Positions 10,777-29,117 of a stretch of DNA of 64,000 nt are shown here, in pieces; the first letter of the stretch is position 1, and every line of letters starts with the position of its first letter. The translations under genes and the position numbers were made by a program. Below the pieces are notes generated by a model. That model saw only the letters and a program-made list of their open reading frames with translations, did not search any database and had not been told where the DNA came from. Origin of the DNA: Tetragonia tetragonoides (lineage: Eukaryota; Streptophyta; Magnoliopsida; Caryophyllales; Aizoaceae); assembly GCA_038025085.1 (NCBI GenBank), contig CM076144.1:33043501-33107500 (forward strand), given 5' to 3'.

Positions 10777-13149
10777 GGTAGGCACAATCGCTCACCTAAC
10801 AAACGCTCACTAGATAGTAGGTACATTTCCAAATCACAACCCGATCACGCTTGTAGGTTAGGTCCTAATTAAAAACAATTATCGACATATAATCAGTAAA
10901 TACGAAAATCTAAACAGTAACAAAATATTAATCTAATATTTTATTTAAATTATTTGATTTATTTTAATCAATCTAGGCTTTTGAAAATCCGGATTCGGGT
11001 TCCAAACGAGTACAGATTAAAATAAAAACAATTATTGAAAAATACTGAAAATATGAAATTAATTAAAACAAAATTATTAAACGAAACCCTAATTGTTTTT
11101 TCGAGTCTAGGCCACGATCACCCAAGCATGGGGACCCACGGCCTAGCCCATCACCAAGACCACCACCCACCGACCACCATGGTCGACGGTGGCTCGCCGG
11201 AGCACTGACGACGGAGGAGAGAGAGGCAAGAGAAAATTATGAGAGAGAGAGAGAGAGAGATTGCGAGTGAGAAAGAGAGAGAAAGAGAGCAACTAGGAGA
11301 GAGAGAAGGGACGGGGGAGTCCCTGCAGCGCTGACCACTCGTCGGCGACCACCCAGGCGCGGCCTGGTGGCGCGGCAGTGGCACGGCAGCCACGACACGC
11401 GAAAACAGAGGGGGAGGGGGAAAACAGAGCACGGGGAGAGAGAGAAGGGGAAAGAGAGAGAAAGAAAGAAGGAGGAGGAGAGGCTCACCGGCGGCTTCTC
11501 CGGGTACTGGCGGCGGCAGTAAGGGAGGAGAGAGAGTGTGTGTGTGCGGCCGTGAGAGAGAGAGAGAGAGAGAGAGGAGAGATAGAGAGGTGAGATTTTG
11601 GCTCAGTTTTGTAAACTGATGAATTAGCCCATCTCTTTGCTTATGTCAATGAAAGTCAAAACCTACTAGGCTTAGAAATAATTTTCTGATTTAATTGCTA
11701 ATTAAACCAATTAAATGCTAATTAAAACAATATGAATAAGCCTAATTCATATACAAAACAATTTAGTTAAATCCCTCAAATTTGATAATTATAAATCACG
11801 AAATTCCCATAATAATGATTAATATTATTATGGCTTAATTTGAATAAATTGAATCGTTATAATAAATATACGATTTAAATCTCCTAAACTATTTATAAAT
11901 GAATTATAAATCGATATTATAATTATAGAAAATATTGGGGTATCACAATTATTGAGTGCTAGTGAGCACCTATATATTTATCGTTGAGTGTATTTGGATG
12001 ATTTGTGATTTTTGGATATCATATTACCCTGCCGAAGTGCTGCCAAAATTGTGCTAGATATTGCATGACATCTTTGTTGAATTATCGTTATTGAATTAAA
12101 GCATGCTTAATTCTCATCGTATTGAAATATCATTATCGTTGTTATTTACTATTCATTGTCAAGAGCATGGAATGAGTTAGTAAGTCGTGGTCTCGTAGTA
12201 CCACAATGTCAACCAATGCAAATTATATGAATTTAATTAAATGAGAGTAAGACTCCTAAAGGATCCCTAAGAGTAGTCAAACAATCGGGATTACACCTAA
12301 TGGTGTAGTTTAAGGGATGCTTGATTCCCAAGTTACTTAGGGACACCTCATAGTGTGTCTGGCACGGACCATTCCCCATTTATTAAGTTCTCTAGACTCG
12401 CTTATTATACTAGAGGTAGTGTGCACACTAGAGTCATTAAGTCCATGGCGTGATTGTATCTTCGATGAACAGTATGGGTAATCGATGTTTTATTCACTCT
12501 CTTACATCTCTCTAATCAAAACGGATTGTCTATGTCGTATTCGGTGTGATCACTATACAAGAATTGCATGTAAAGAAATGTCGTTATATGAGTATGCTTG
12601 ATTATATGCTTATGTGCGTATGCAAATGAATTTCAATAATTCTTCTAAAATCTCAGGTAAGGTTTGCGAAATGTTTTTACTGGGTACGGATGACGATTAT
12701 TAAGTTTATCTGATTTTTGTTTCTCTTTTGTTTCTTTTCTTTTCTTTTTTTTCTGTATTTTGTTTCCGTCACGGAAACCAAAGTGCAAGTTTAGTCAAGT
12801 GAGGACGTACAGCTTGGAAGGTAGAGTTGGCGTCAGTTTTTAGAACTCTCTTGTTCAGTTTAGATTGTTGGGATTTTTGGTTTGTTCCCTTTGAAGGCAA
12901 AGTTGTAATAAATTGGTTTAGTGGTTTTAGCTCACTATTATAGACAACTCTGATAATAACTGTTTTAGATTGTTTTAGTTTCCTTAGTAAGCTCCTTTGA
13001 TGCTTAGACTTTCTTTCTGCTTGGCATTTACTCCTTGTGATAAATGTTGCAGTATCGCCCCTCGGGTTTGGAATGGTTCAGTGGTGTCAAGTCGTGCACA
13101 ACAACGTCGATAGCTCCTAGGAAATCGTTGTAAATTCGGGGGTGTTACA
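10777..13149. other. LTR-like intergenic sequence without coding capacity
   Basis: No gene is visible. Two positions look like minus-strand LTR starts: TGTGATACCCC (reverse of 11937-11947) and TGTAACACCCCC (reverse of 13138-13149). Both are common first bases of plant chromovirus LTRs. The GC-rich, GA-rich block at 11100-11600 would then be a transcribed leader in that LTR. Ends and duplications could not be fixed, so this is only a proposal of one or two solo LTRs. Confidence 0.35.
11237..11590. repeat. GA/GAGG-rich low-complexity block
   Basis: Repeated GA dinucleotide runs (for example 11240-11262 and about 11554-11580) and GGAGG words lie in a GC-rich context. They create spurious Ser/Leu-rich and Glu/Arg-rich ORFs in several frames. 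Confidence 0.8.
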
Positions 13150-13500
13150 CTACCTTTTACCACGTTTTGGTTGTCGGGTCATACGGAAGCCTACGTTCTG
13201 GTCAACAAATTATAAATACCCATTATACCCCCACGTGACTGTCGCGTACCACTTAAACCCCAAGAAAAGGCAAAAAAAAGTTCTAAAAAGCAAAGTTGTA
13301 GAAGAAAGACAGTTGAGATTGATGGATCAGAAGGGGATGAATCAGATAAGTTGACTTCAGAATAAGATGATTTAAGTAAGGGTGGGGGGTTTAAGTTGCA
13401 CGCGACAGTCACGTGGGGATAGGACGGGTATTTACAAAATAATTGGACCGAAAAATGGGCTTGGGTATGACCTGGTAACCAAAATACGGGTAAAAAGTAG
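13150..13500. mobile_element. Foldback MITE with ~110-bp inverted repeats and TTACA duplication
   Basis: The left end reads CTACCTTTTACCACGTTTTGG. The reverse complement of the right end reads CTACTTTTTACCCGTATTTTGG. The similarity continues for about 110 bp into each arm, including CCCACGTGACTGTCGCGT in both. The 351-bp element is flanked on both sides by TTACA (13145-13149 and 13501-13505). The centre is A-rich and non-coding. The superfamily is unclear because a 5-bp duplication does not decide it. Confidence 0.85.
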
Positions 13501-13505
13501 TTACA

Positions 13506-13669
13506 TACAAGCTTTTTCAAATAAGGTACTATCTCACAAACGTTTTTGCTATTAAAGTAGCTCCTCGCAAATTTCCTAAAGATATCTACTAAGGGTCAGA
13601 ATTAGGGGTGAGCGAAACCGGGTATCCACCGAATATTTCACTATCCGTAATTGGAATTGGATCCATCGG
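13506..13669. other. Repeat-like flank of the hAT-like element
   Basis: The sequence includes AGGGGTGAGCGAAACC and repeated GGAATTGG words. The GGAATTGG text resumes after the inserted element at 15605, so the element landed in an older repeat. No gene is seen. Confidence 0.4.
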
Positions 13670-13677
13670 TTCTTAAT

Positions 13678-15591
13678 TAGGGATGGCAGTGGGATGGATA
13701 CAGGTGGGTTCCGCCCCGCATTATCCTCCCTAATTGGGGTGGGGATGGGGGAGCATCAGGGGGGATGGGGTGGGGATGTAACACTGTCCGCAAGTGCAAG
13801 GAAATATCGCGTAATATAAAAGATTATTATGTCCACAAGTAGCGAGGGTTTCGAGTACCAAAATACTCTATAATAAAAAATCTAGGCAAATTAGGATTTT
13901 AAAATGATTTTTGATGCATTTCCTAATTAATTCTAATGACTAATGAGAATAAACTAAACGTAAAATGTTAATGATTTAGAACTATGGATAAAGGCACTAG
14001 AAATCGGGGTTTCCACCCCACTATACTAATCAATATGGAACAACCACCCCCTAGGCAATGGTAGAAATTTAATGGGTTATCATCCACAAACAAGCCAACT
14101 ATCACCATCTCTCAAGGGATAATAGACATGTAACATGCTCAACTCCTATTTTCATAGTAACTAGGCATATAAGATGACAAGCATAAGATGATTAACAAAT
14201 CACTAATCAACCCAACTACTTTCGTGATGCATTGACTAATTTGATATCAATAAACAAGAATCTAGACAAAATACTCTCTACATTTTATCAAACACCTAGC
14301 ATACTCAATATCAACATTTAAGTTTTCATCACAAAATCAAGGGGAAAGTGTCATTCACACATTAATAAAGCATAATAGGACTTGATCCCCAATCCTAGAA
14401 AGGAAGCTACTCAATAATCATGGATTTAGTCATAATAATCAATATCATAATAACAATACCTATCATTCAACACAAACTAAGATTCAAAGTGCAAGTATTG
14501 ATAGAGAGAGAGAGAGAAGAGAGAGAAAAACTTACAACCATTGTCAAGATTAAAGAAAAGATCAACACTAATTACTAAAGTTTAACACTCACTAAATTAT
14601 CCTAATCTCACTATTTGAGGAACACTAGCACGAACCCTAGAAAAATTAAGCTAACGATGAGATAATATGAGGGGAACCCGAGGGGGTATTTATAACCCCT
14701 TGATCGCGTGCGCGAGGTGGCTCAAAACTGGGCGAAAAACGGCCAAAATAGACGAAAAATGGCCTAAGTCGTTTTTCCGGGCACGATAATAGAAGGTTGT
14801 GGAATTTGACCAAAGTGAAATGGCCATTTTTCCAGCCCGTTTTTCCAACTTGCAAGCCATTTCTCCAGCTTTTCAAGCTACTTTGTGACTTCAATCTTTG
14901 ATACACTCTATTATTCCTTCCTTTCAAGCCACGATACTCCATTCGACCCGAAATGCCTACAAAGCAGTCTAAAACACCAAGAAATCGAGAAAACGTAATC
15001 TAAAAACAAATTAAAAGGTGAACCTAGACTACTAAAAATGCATTCAAACTACTAAAAACTAGCTAGAATTAGTGAAAGATTGCACTAAAAGTATGCACAT
15101 AAACATGTGCATCAGGATGGTTGTGAAAAAGCAAAACCGCTGTGGGGATGGGGCGGGGATGGTTTTTGTTGTTCCCCAATTGGATACCCGACTCATGCCC
15201 ACCTAAAAATTAAAAAGTGTAAAATTTCTAAATATAAAATGTATTGACACAATTTGTTCAAATGTATCTTAGTATTGTTGTTTGTAATAATGACCCAATT
15301 TGCAGGATTATTGAGTTTGTTTGTTAAATATATTCTAGTTGTTTAATGCGGGTACCATGTGGATTTAAGGTGGGTACCATGTGGGTTTAGGGCGGGTATT
15401 AAGTGGAAATGGATATCCGCTGGGTAATTGGGACAGGTGTGGTTCCCATCTCATACCCAGTGAGGTGGGGATGGTTTTGGGGAATCTTACCCATGGTGGG
15501 GATGGGGCTGGTGGCGGATTGACCGTAGCCAAGTGGGTATGGGTAGGGAAATACCTATATCCACACCCGCCACGCCCCATTGTCATCCCTA
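13678..15591. mobile_element. Non-autonomous hAT-like element, split by a solo LTR
   Basis: The terminal repeats are TAGGGATGGCA on the left and TAGGGATGACA on the right (reverse complement). The element is flanked by an exact 8-bp duplication TTCTTAAT (13670-13677 and 15592-15599), the size typical of hAT transposons. Without the 1.3-kb insertion at 13779-15114 the element is about 570 bp. It is rich in GGGGATGGGG and GGGTAT words and has no transposase. Confidence 0.8.
13779..15114 (-). mobile_element. Solo LTR nested in the hAT-like element
   Basis: On the minus strand it starts TGATGCACATG and ends CAGTGTTA (1336 bp). It is flanked by the 5-bp direct repeat GGATG (13774-13778 and 15115-15119). 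A TATAAATA box lies on the minus strand near 14690. No internal retroelement sequence is present, so this fits a solo LTR formed by LTR-LTR recombination. The 3' end TTA rather than CA is a weak point; moving the end by two bases gives TG...CA but loses the exact duplication. Confidence 0.6.
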
Positions 15592-15599
15592 TTCTTAAT

Positions 15600-16634
15600 T
15601 TTTAGGAATTGGAATTGGTTACACCTAATTTTCAGGAAATGAAATTGGATCCACTTGGTACCCAAGTCCACATTAAATTTAATTTTTTATTATTTTTAAA
15701 TCAAATAAATTAATATTTTAATAATAAAAAATATTAATTATAATATTACACTAACAAATATTAGTTTCTAAAAATACAACAAATATATATCAAATATTAC
15801 AATCAATACTTAACATTGGCTATTAAAATTCAAATAACGTAAATAATTATTTAATTATTAATAGTGGCTTGTAAAAACTCATGGTCATCCACTGAATTCT
15901 ATTGAGTTCGAGGGCAGTTCACGCTTTGGTAAAAACATGTTTTATTAGCCTATAAAAATTACCCAAAAAGGGAAACTTGTCTAGGAACATCATCAATCAA
16001 ATCGAAAATCAAATTGGCATACTACGGTTAATTGGGATCAAGAAACTAAGTGACAATGAGATTTCTCTAATTGATCTAACATTTTGTATATTTAATTTGG
16101 TGGGACATTTCTACTGATTTTATTATAATAGTACTTTCTTAAATATTAAATAACGTTGGAAAGCAAGTGTACAAAACTATATATTGAAGACATCGAGTAT
16201 AACTTGGGTTGCCTTTTATCATGAAGAGATAAATTGTCAATATATTAAATAATAGACCTGGCATTAGTATTTTAAGATCTGGCGATAACAGCGTCCAAGA
16301 TACAGTATATTGCAAACTCTTCATAACCCATAAGATTCGCAGCCCGGTCATGGCCTCAACCACTATGGATACTCATACCCTAAATACGAAGTACATTATA
16401 GTCGTCCTTGTAATTAATTTGCTAGACTGCTGCTATATGTCAAGTATTTGCCATTTATTCTTAGCTTCTCAACAGCACCTGCATCAGTTAAGTTGTCATG
16501 ATCTATTGATCTCGAAGGCTATACAATTATCACACATGAATATTTCATGTGTTTGTTTTACAAATTGATAAAAATAGCATTCATTAAATAGGTAGTATTA
16601 TTATACGAAACCATATTGTTTAAGTTTAGATTTA
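15600..16634. other. AT-rich intergenic sequence
   Basis: The first ~80 bases continue the GGAATTGG repeat interrupted by the hAT-like element. The rest is AT-rich with no coding signal that I trust. Confidence 0.45.
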
Positions 16635-16955
16635 GGGTGTGTTCTTTTCACTTATTAGACATTATCCAATCAGTGAAAATTAGTGGCAAGACCTTATCCA
16701 ATCAGTGGTAATCAGTGGCAAGACCTTACTGAATCAGTGAGAATCAGTGGCATGACATTACCCAATCAGTGGCAGGACCCACATTCCTACTCACGGAATT
16801 AGTGGCAGAACCTCACTAAATTAGTGAGAATCAGTGGAAGGACCTTATCGAATCAGTGGAAATCAGTGACAAGACCTGACCCAGTCAATGAGAATCAGTA
16901 GCAGTACATTACCCAATCAGTAAAATCAGTGAGAATAAGTGGCAAAAAACGCACC
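16635..16955. mobile_element. MITE A with GGGTGTGTTCTTTT ends and internal CAGTG repeats
   Basis: The left end is GGGTGTGTTCTTTTCACTTATT. The right end, reverse complemented, is GGTGCGTTTTTTGCCACTTATT. The interior consists of about ten irregular copies of AATCAGTGG and GACCTTACCC words. It is flanked by TTA on the left and ATA on the right, a decayed version of the TAA-type duplication seen at its relatives. Non-coding. Confidence 0.7.
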
Positions 16956-18010
16956 ATAATAGATGAAATAATGACAACGCCTATAATTTGTGTTTATCAC
17001 ATTTAACAACAAATATCTACTAATCTATAACAAGGAATATATAGGGAATTTAAATGAGTTGATGATGAAAGTCATGCAAAATTCAGAAAAGTGAAATGAT
17101 GTGGCATAAATTAAAGATGCTCACATTTCGTAAAGGGATAAACATGGTGATTCAACGTATAAGTAAACGTTCCAGAGCAATAAGATCAATGGCAAAGAAA
17201 AGCATACGATATTTTTAATATGGTTCAACCTTTATAATTGGTCTACGTTTTCCTATAAAAAAAGAAAAAAAGTTTACGTTCACGATCAATTATATTACTA
17301 ATCTTCGCAATATTAGCAATATAGTCATCCACATAAGAGTTGACGTTGTGCATTAACTTTGACGACTCTCTTTTGAGCTCACTCGAACTTTGGTGACGAC
17401 GTTTCATCTTAGCATTCTAATTAGAGTTTAGGCGTTTAACCGTCTCTCACATTGTAGCTTTCTTTCAACCCTCTATTGTGGTGTATGGATCTTCTGCTGT
17501 TCTTTTCCTCTGTTGTCCCTTTCTCTCTCTATCTCTCTCCTCTAAGTTTTTAATTTGAAAAACTCACCCCCTCTATCCAAAGATCAAAAACCCACCCCTC
17601 TAATCTTATGATATAGGTTTAAAAAATAGCACTCTGCAATTACTTTTACAACAGAAGAGAATCTGCTCCATCTAATGTGGAGTTGATCGTTTTATCTTCA
17701 TGGGAAAGGGTCACTCCTCCACGTAGTCAAGGACACTACAAGTATATCGGTCTATGTGATGGCAGCGACAATTGTAGAAATAAGTTGTATTCACAGTTAT
17801 TTTCCTTGTGAACCGGAAGAGCACTAGACAGTCCAGTTTCTAGACTCACTTTGGTTGAAAGTTCAATTTTGCTGTTCATAATTCAGTCTAGTCCATCAGT
17901 GACTCAATGTACTTACATCAAAGTCAAGTTTGGTACGAAGACCAGCTTTAAGACCGTAAAAGGACAGTAAATTGAATGTTCTCTACCCTTGTCATTGTTT
18001 GAAAATAAGG
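16956..18010. other. Intergenic AT-rich sequence
   Basis: No ORF of protein character. It contains short CT-rich stretches (about 17515-17545) and ordinary AT-rich DNA. Confidence 0.45.
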
Positions 18011-18210
18011 AAGTCAAATACTAGCATTATTTGATATTTAGGTAGCAAGTCACTAAATAGCACTTAAGACAATTTATTCTAGACACACTATGTTTAGTCA
18101 GTAATAACCCTGTCTCCCTCTACAAAAACTTGCAGTGATTCATATTGTTTTACCATCATAACATATGCTTAAAATTTTGGATTATTTATTGAATGAAACC
18201 ACAATTATTC
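18011..18210. repeat. Direct duplication, copy 1 (empty-site copy)
   Basis: About 200 bp that reappear at 18524-19208. It contains GGTAGCAAGTCACTAAATAGC, the uninterrupted form of the site occupied by MITE C, and CACACTATGTTTAGTCAG, the uninterrupted form of the site of MITE D. The copies differ by scattered substitutions. Confidence 0.8.
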
Positions 18211-18228
18211 GCATATTTTTAAAAATAA

Positions 18229-18521
18229 ATGTGTGTTCTTTTCTAGTTATTCTCACTGATTCTCACTCATTAGATAAGATTCTGTCATTGGATTCTCACT
18301 AATTGGATAAGGGTATGCCACTGATTTGGTAAGTTCATTTTACTGATTCTGTGAGTAGGAAATGTGATTCTAATCACTAATTTTCATTGATTAAGTAAAA
18401 TCATGTCACTGATTCTCACTGATTCACTAATGTCTGGTTACTGATTCCCACTGATTAGGTAAGGTCTTGCTACTTATTTTCGCTGATTGGTAAGGTGCAA
18501 TAAGTGAAAAAGAACACACAC
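18229..18521. mobile_element. MITE B with GTGTGTTCTTTTT ends
   Basis: The ends match each other as ATGTGTGTTCTTTTC and, reverse complemented, GTGTGTGTTCTTTTTC. The element is flanked by TAA on both sides (18226-18228 and 18522-18524). The interior repeats TTCTCACTGATT words, the opposite strand of the MITE A interior. The 3-bp TAA duplication fits PIF/Harbinger-type MITEs. Confidence 0.75.
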
Positions 18522-18565
18522 TAAGTCAAATAGCATACTTGAATATTTAGGTAACAAGTCACTAA

Positions 18566-18895
18566 GGTGCTTTTTTTAGAGTTTACACGGTCAGTTCAGT
18601 TCAGCTCAGGGGTATCTCCTTTCAGTTCAGCTCAGGGGTATCTCCTGTCAGTTCAGTGATTTCCAGTTTAGTTCAGGATTTCAATTCAGTTCAGCTCAGG
18701 GGTATCTGCTGTCAGTTCAATGATTTCCAGTTTAGTTCAGGATTTCAATTCAGTTCAGTGGTACTCAATTCAAAAACATACTTTTTTGTATCACGTATCA
18801 ATTGGTGTACAATTCAATTGAATGGTGTACACTTTAGTTCATTTCACGGTCAGTGGTGTAGAGTTCAGTTCAGTTCGACCGTAAAGAACGCACCC
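18566..18895. mobile_element. MITE C with GGTGC ends and TCAGTTCAG repeats
   Basis: The left end is GGTGCTTTTTTTAGAG. The right end is ...GTAAAGAACGCACCC. It is flanked by TAA (18563-18565 and 18896-18898). The interior is built of TTCAGTTCAGCTCAGGGGTA and related words in several copies. Copy 1 of the local duplication gives the pre-insertion sequence with a single TAA. Confidence 0.85.
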
Positions 18896-18934
18896 TAAAT
18901 AGCAGACTAGCAGTAAACAGTCTAGATTCACAAT

Positions 18935-19082
18935 GGGTATGTTCTTTTCCAGATACTCCATAATTAACTTAGTTTAGTCCAGTAATCTACTTTTTCTTTC
19001 ATATATTATTTTTCACTTTAATTCAATTTAGTAGAATTCAATTTTATTAAGTTCAGTTCAATTCAATGAAAAGAACTCACCC
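18935..19082. mobile_element. MITE D, short relative of MITE C
   Basis: The left end GGGTATGTTCTTTT pairs with the right end AAAAGAACTCACCC. The length is 148 bp, with TTCAGTTCAATTCAA words near the right end. The flanks are AAT and TAT, while the empty site in copy 1 reads CACTATG. The duplication is therefore imperfect or mutated. Confidence 0.75.
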
Positions 19083-19208
19083 TATGTTTAGTCACTAATA
19101 ACCTTGTCTATAAATAACTACAGTGATTCAGATTGTTTAACAATCACCATCATAGCATATGCTTAAAATTTTGTAGTATTATTTATTGAATGAAATCACA
19201 ATTATTTT

Positions 19209-20759
19209 GGATTGTTTAAAGAACTCTATGATCCAAAATAGATCTAGAAGTAGAAGATGATTGGGATAGAGAGTTGCTATCATTTATCATCAAAAAATTT
19301 TGAACACGTGGCAAAATTATGGGAGCAAGAGAATCATGTTGTCCAAGTATACATGTCAGGGACACATGTCTTATTCATTCACTTGTGCATGACTGGTGGA
19401 AGGCCCAACCGTTTAACTTTTGTGGGTCCCACTTTACTTCCTACTTTCCTCCTCAAGTGGGAGGAGAGAGAAAGAGTTGAGAGCCACTGATGCAAGCAGT
19501 GTACTGTCGACAGGGGCAAATTTGTAATTCTACAGAATATCTCACAGGAGACAGACAAGCAAGCTAAAGATATGGTTTTCCTACCAAAATGTTTTTTTAT
19601 TTTATTTTTTTGGATTTTATAATTTAATCACCACCCTCCTTATTAAAATAATTACTCTGAAAATCATAACTGCAGTTACATTACTATACTTTCAAATTGG
19701 ACCCCAATCTCACCCTATAAGATAAAGTTAATGATATTTTGTGGTAGATATCCGCCACGTGTCAGATAGTGACGACAAAGAAAGCTGAAAGGGGCCCCAT
19801 ATTTTTTTTACTTTTTTATATTTTTTGTCAACGAGTGGGGCTACCTAGCCAATGCAAAGAAAAAAATCCAACTTAAACTTCACCACTTTAAATAACGATG
19901 AAGTGGACCCCACACCCCATTCTAAAGACTCCAGGAGGGACCCACCACAAAAGAGTCCAAATATCAAAATTGTTTGGCTCTCATGTGCTGTTTTTGTGGT
20001 GCTTTTTTTTTCTCCCAACCTACCCACCGCAGGTCCACAAAGAAAAGCACAATAAATTAAAAAAAACATTATCAATAACACATCATCCAGTGATTTCAGG
20101 GAGATTTGCCTTTGCCAACAAAATAAAAAATAAAAAATAAAAAATTTAAAAAAGTGCAAATTTAAGTAAATCACAGTTCTAATAATAGAGGGTAAAACAG
20201 ATCATTGAAATAGAAAAGAATTTGTTTTTCTTTTTGTTTTCCTACTTCTTTTGAGGACTTACATTTATGCTGGCTAAAAAGGACTTTTAAAGTCCATATA
20301 CATCCCCCCTGTTTCACTGCCTAATGTATGTGCCAGTTTTTCCAAACCAACAAATCTAAAAGGAGACCAAAACTTTCTCAAAGGGGAAAGGAGATTCTGT
20401 TCTTACTTCTTACATTGTGACTTTCTTTCAGGTCTGTCAAAAGGGTTGATTTAGGAGGGGAAAATTTATGACCATTTTTACTTCCTTCCTCTTCCAAATT
20501 TCTTGATCTTCCAAACTGGGGATACCATATCTCCCATCAATGACTTCTTAGTTCAAGAGCACCCCAGATTAGATCAACAAGGATCGTTAACGATGCACGA
20601 CAACCCCGTGCGAATGGCACCCCTTTGGCAATCTTGATTGCTTGCCACTTTCCATCAAAGGTGCCAATACCAAAATGTCGTGGCATTCCGATGCACGGAA
20701 TGCCATGATCAAGCAAAACATGAGCAACATCATAATCCATATATGCTGCAATCTTCCCT
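19209..20759. other. 3' flank of the TIC gene
   Basis: No gene is seen. The part next to 20760 should be the TIC 3' untranslated region on the minus strand; its end was not located. A minus-strand ORF at 20537-20788 overlaps the last TIC exon in another frame and is not credible. Further out the sequence is AT-rich and non-coding. Confidence 0.5.
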
Positions 20760-27530
<6,771 letters not shown>

Positions 27531-27736
27531 CTTTTTCAGTGCTCAAAATAAAAATCAAAATCAAACAAGCTCATCTCTCTCTCTCCTTCCTTTTCTCTCT
27601 CCTTCCTTTTCTCTCTCCTCACACCACACCAATTCGCCGGAAAATATCAAACCTCCGGCGATTCTACAATACAAGATCAGATTGAATATATATTCAGATC
27701 TTTCGAATATCAAAAAGTCGAAAGATCTTAGCTTTC

Positions 27737-27777
<41 letters not shown>

Positions 27778-28540
27778 AGTCTTCTTCTCTTTTTGCTCTC
27801 TCTGTGTGTGTTGTCCTCTTTTTCTGCACTTCTCTCTCTCTCCTATCTCATCTTCATTTTGGGCTATTTCACTCTCCGCCTAACCCACCCCTATAACATC
27901 GTGGAGGGTTAAGATCTACCCAACCTCATCACATCCTTATTCTCAGCCGTCAATTTAATCACCCACATCTGACGGCTCTCATCACTTATAACTGACATGT
28001 CACGATATTGACCGTCAGATTAAGCCTTGTCAGTGGAGCGCCATTCAAAACCTACCTCCACGTGGCATCACGAATATCTTTCTTCTCTCATAAGCTTCCA
28101 ATCTTTTTTATTTTTGGATAGATTAACAAATTATTAAGGGAAAAACAGAGAAAAAGGGAAAGTTGGAAATATCATCAATTTTAATTAAGTCAAATTCTCA
28201 AAAATTATTATTTTTATTTATGGAAATTTTATTTTTGCAAAAACACCCACGGTTTTCCTTTTTTTTGGGGGGGGATTATTATTAGTGCCTACTTTACAAA
28301 TAGCTAAAAAAAGCCCCCACCTGTGCCCAGTAACCGGTACTTGTGTACTATTATTATTTTCTTTAATTAACGCGTGGGGTCTACAATCTGCCCCCCTTAT
28401 TTAACGGCTGAGATCTAATCTGATTCTAGTCATAGGGTACTTTTAAGCCGTGAGATTTGTGAGCTGACATGGCAGTTTCGCATCTACAAGGACAAAAGCG
28501 AGTTTTTTTTTTTAAGTAGTCCTAGCTGGCACTAAGATAT
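27531..28540 (-). promoter_or_regulatory. TIC 5' leader and promoter region
   Basis: Upstream of the TIC start the plus strand is rich in CTCTCT runs (27571-27610 and 27739-27850), giving a GA-rich leader on the sense strand, as is common in plant 5' UTRs. Further up is AT-rich promoter-like DNA. The transcription start and a TATA box were not fixed. No competing coding sequence is credible. Confidence 0.5.
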
Positions 28541-29117
28541 ATAAAAAAAGAAAAGAAACGTAGAGCTAGATCTGGGCCGTTGATTTTGGGAGATTGAACG
28601 GTAGAGATGAGGAGAGAGAGAGCGGCGAAAAAAGCTCGGGGGGTCATGGTCACGGAAGTTCCGAGAAGTGTGGGTCCTACAAAATTTGAGCGCTTTGCCG
28701 ATCTAGAGTCTAGCAATGAATTATTGATTTATTTTTATTTTATTGTTTATTTTCTCTCTCTTGGTATCACTTTGTTTGGCCTATTGTCACGTTCGTGGGG
28801 GATGTGGCAGCCTTCAAATGACGTGTTTTTGGGGCCTACTGGTTTTTTCTTTTTGCTAAAATCTCTCTGCAAAAAAAGAAAGCAAAAGGGGAAGAGAGAG
28901 AAAGAGAGAGTGTAACTCAAAATCCTCATTCCTTTCTGTTTGTTTTTCAAGGAAAATAAGTGTTTGTTTGATTCACACTTAGAAAATGGAGGATAGTGTT
29001 ACTTCTTAGGAAGTGTGTTTTTTCTTTTTATTTGGTTGACAAAAAAAATATAGGAACTTACTTCCTTGAGGAAGTAACTTCCCCCAAAATGGAGGAAGTT
29101 GTTTACCCACCCTCTTC
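28541..29117. other. Intergenic sequence and likely MITE flank of a LINE
   Basis: There is no gene. From about 28950 the sequence has AAGTGTTTGTTTGATTCACAC and repeated AGGAAGT words. Complementary-looking text (TTAACCAAACGACCACT, ACTTCCCAT) appears at 32360-32500, beyond the LINE. The LINE may have inserted into an older MITE of the GTTTGGTT type. Confidence 0.4.

Larger units (their letters stand above)
18524..19208. repeat. Direct duplication, copy 2, interrupted by MITEs C and D
   Basis: Sequence equivalent to 18011-18210 is present in three pieces: 18525-18565, 18896-18934 and 19083-19208. Each break coincides with a MITE boundary. Joined, they follow copy 1 in order, including GCATATGCTTAAAATTTTG. 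Confidence 0.8.

Noticed and set aside
11151..11600. Ser/Leu-rich and Glu/Arg-rich ORFs
   Set aside because: Produced by GA/CT simple repeats, with no conserved motif.
16650..16950. Regularly recurring CAGTG words that look like a spaced repeat array
   Set aside because: Spacing and units are irregular and lie between MITE ends in a plant genome; not a CRISPR array.
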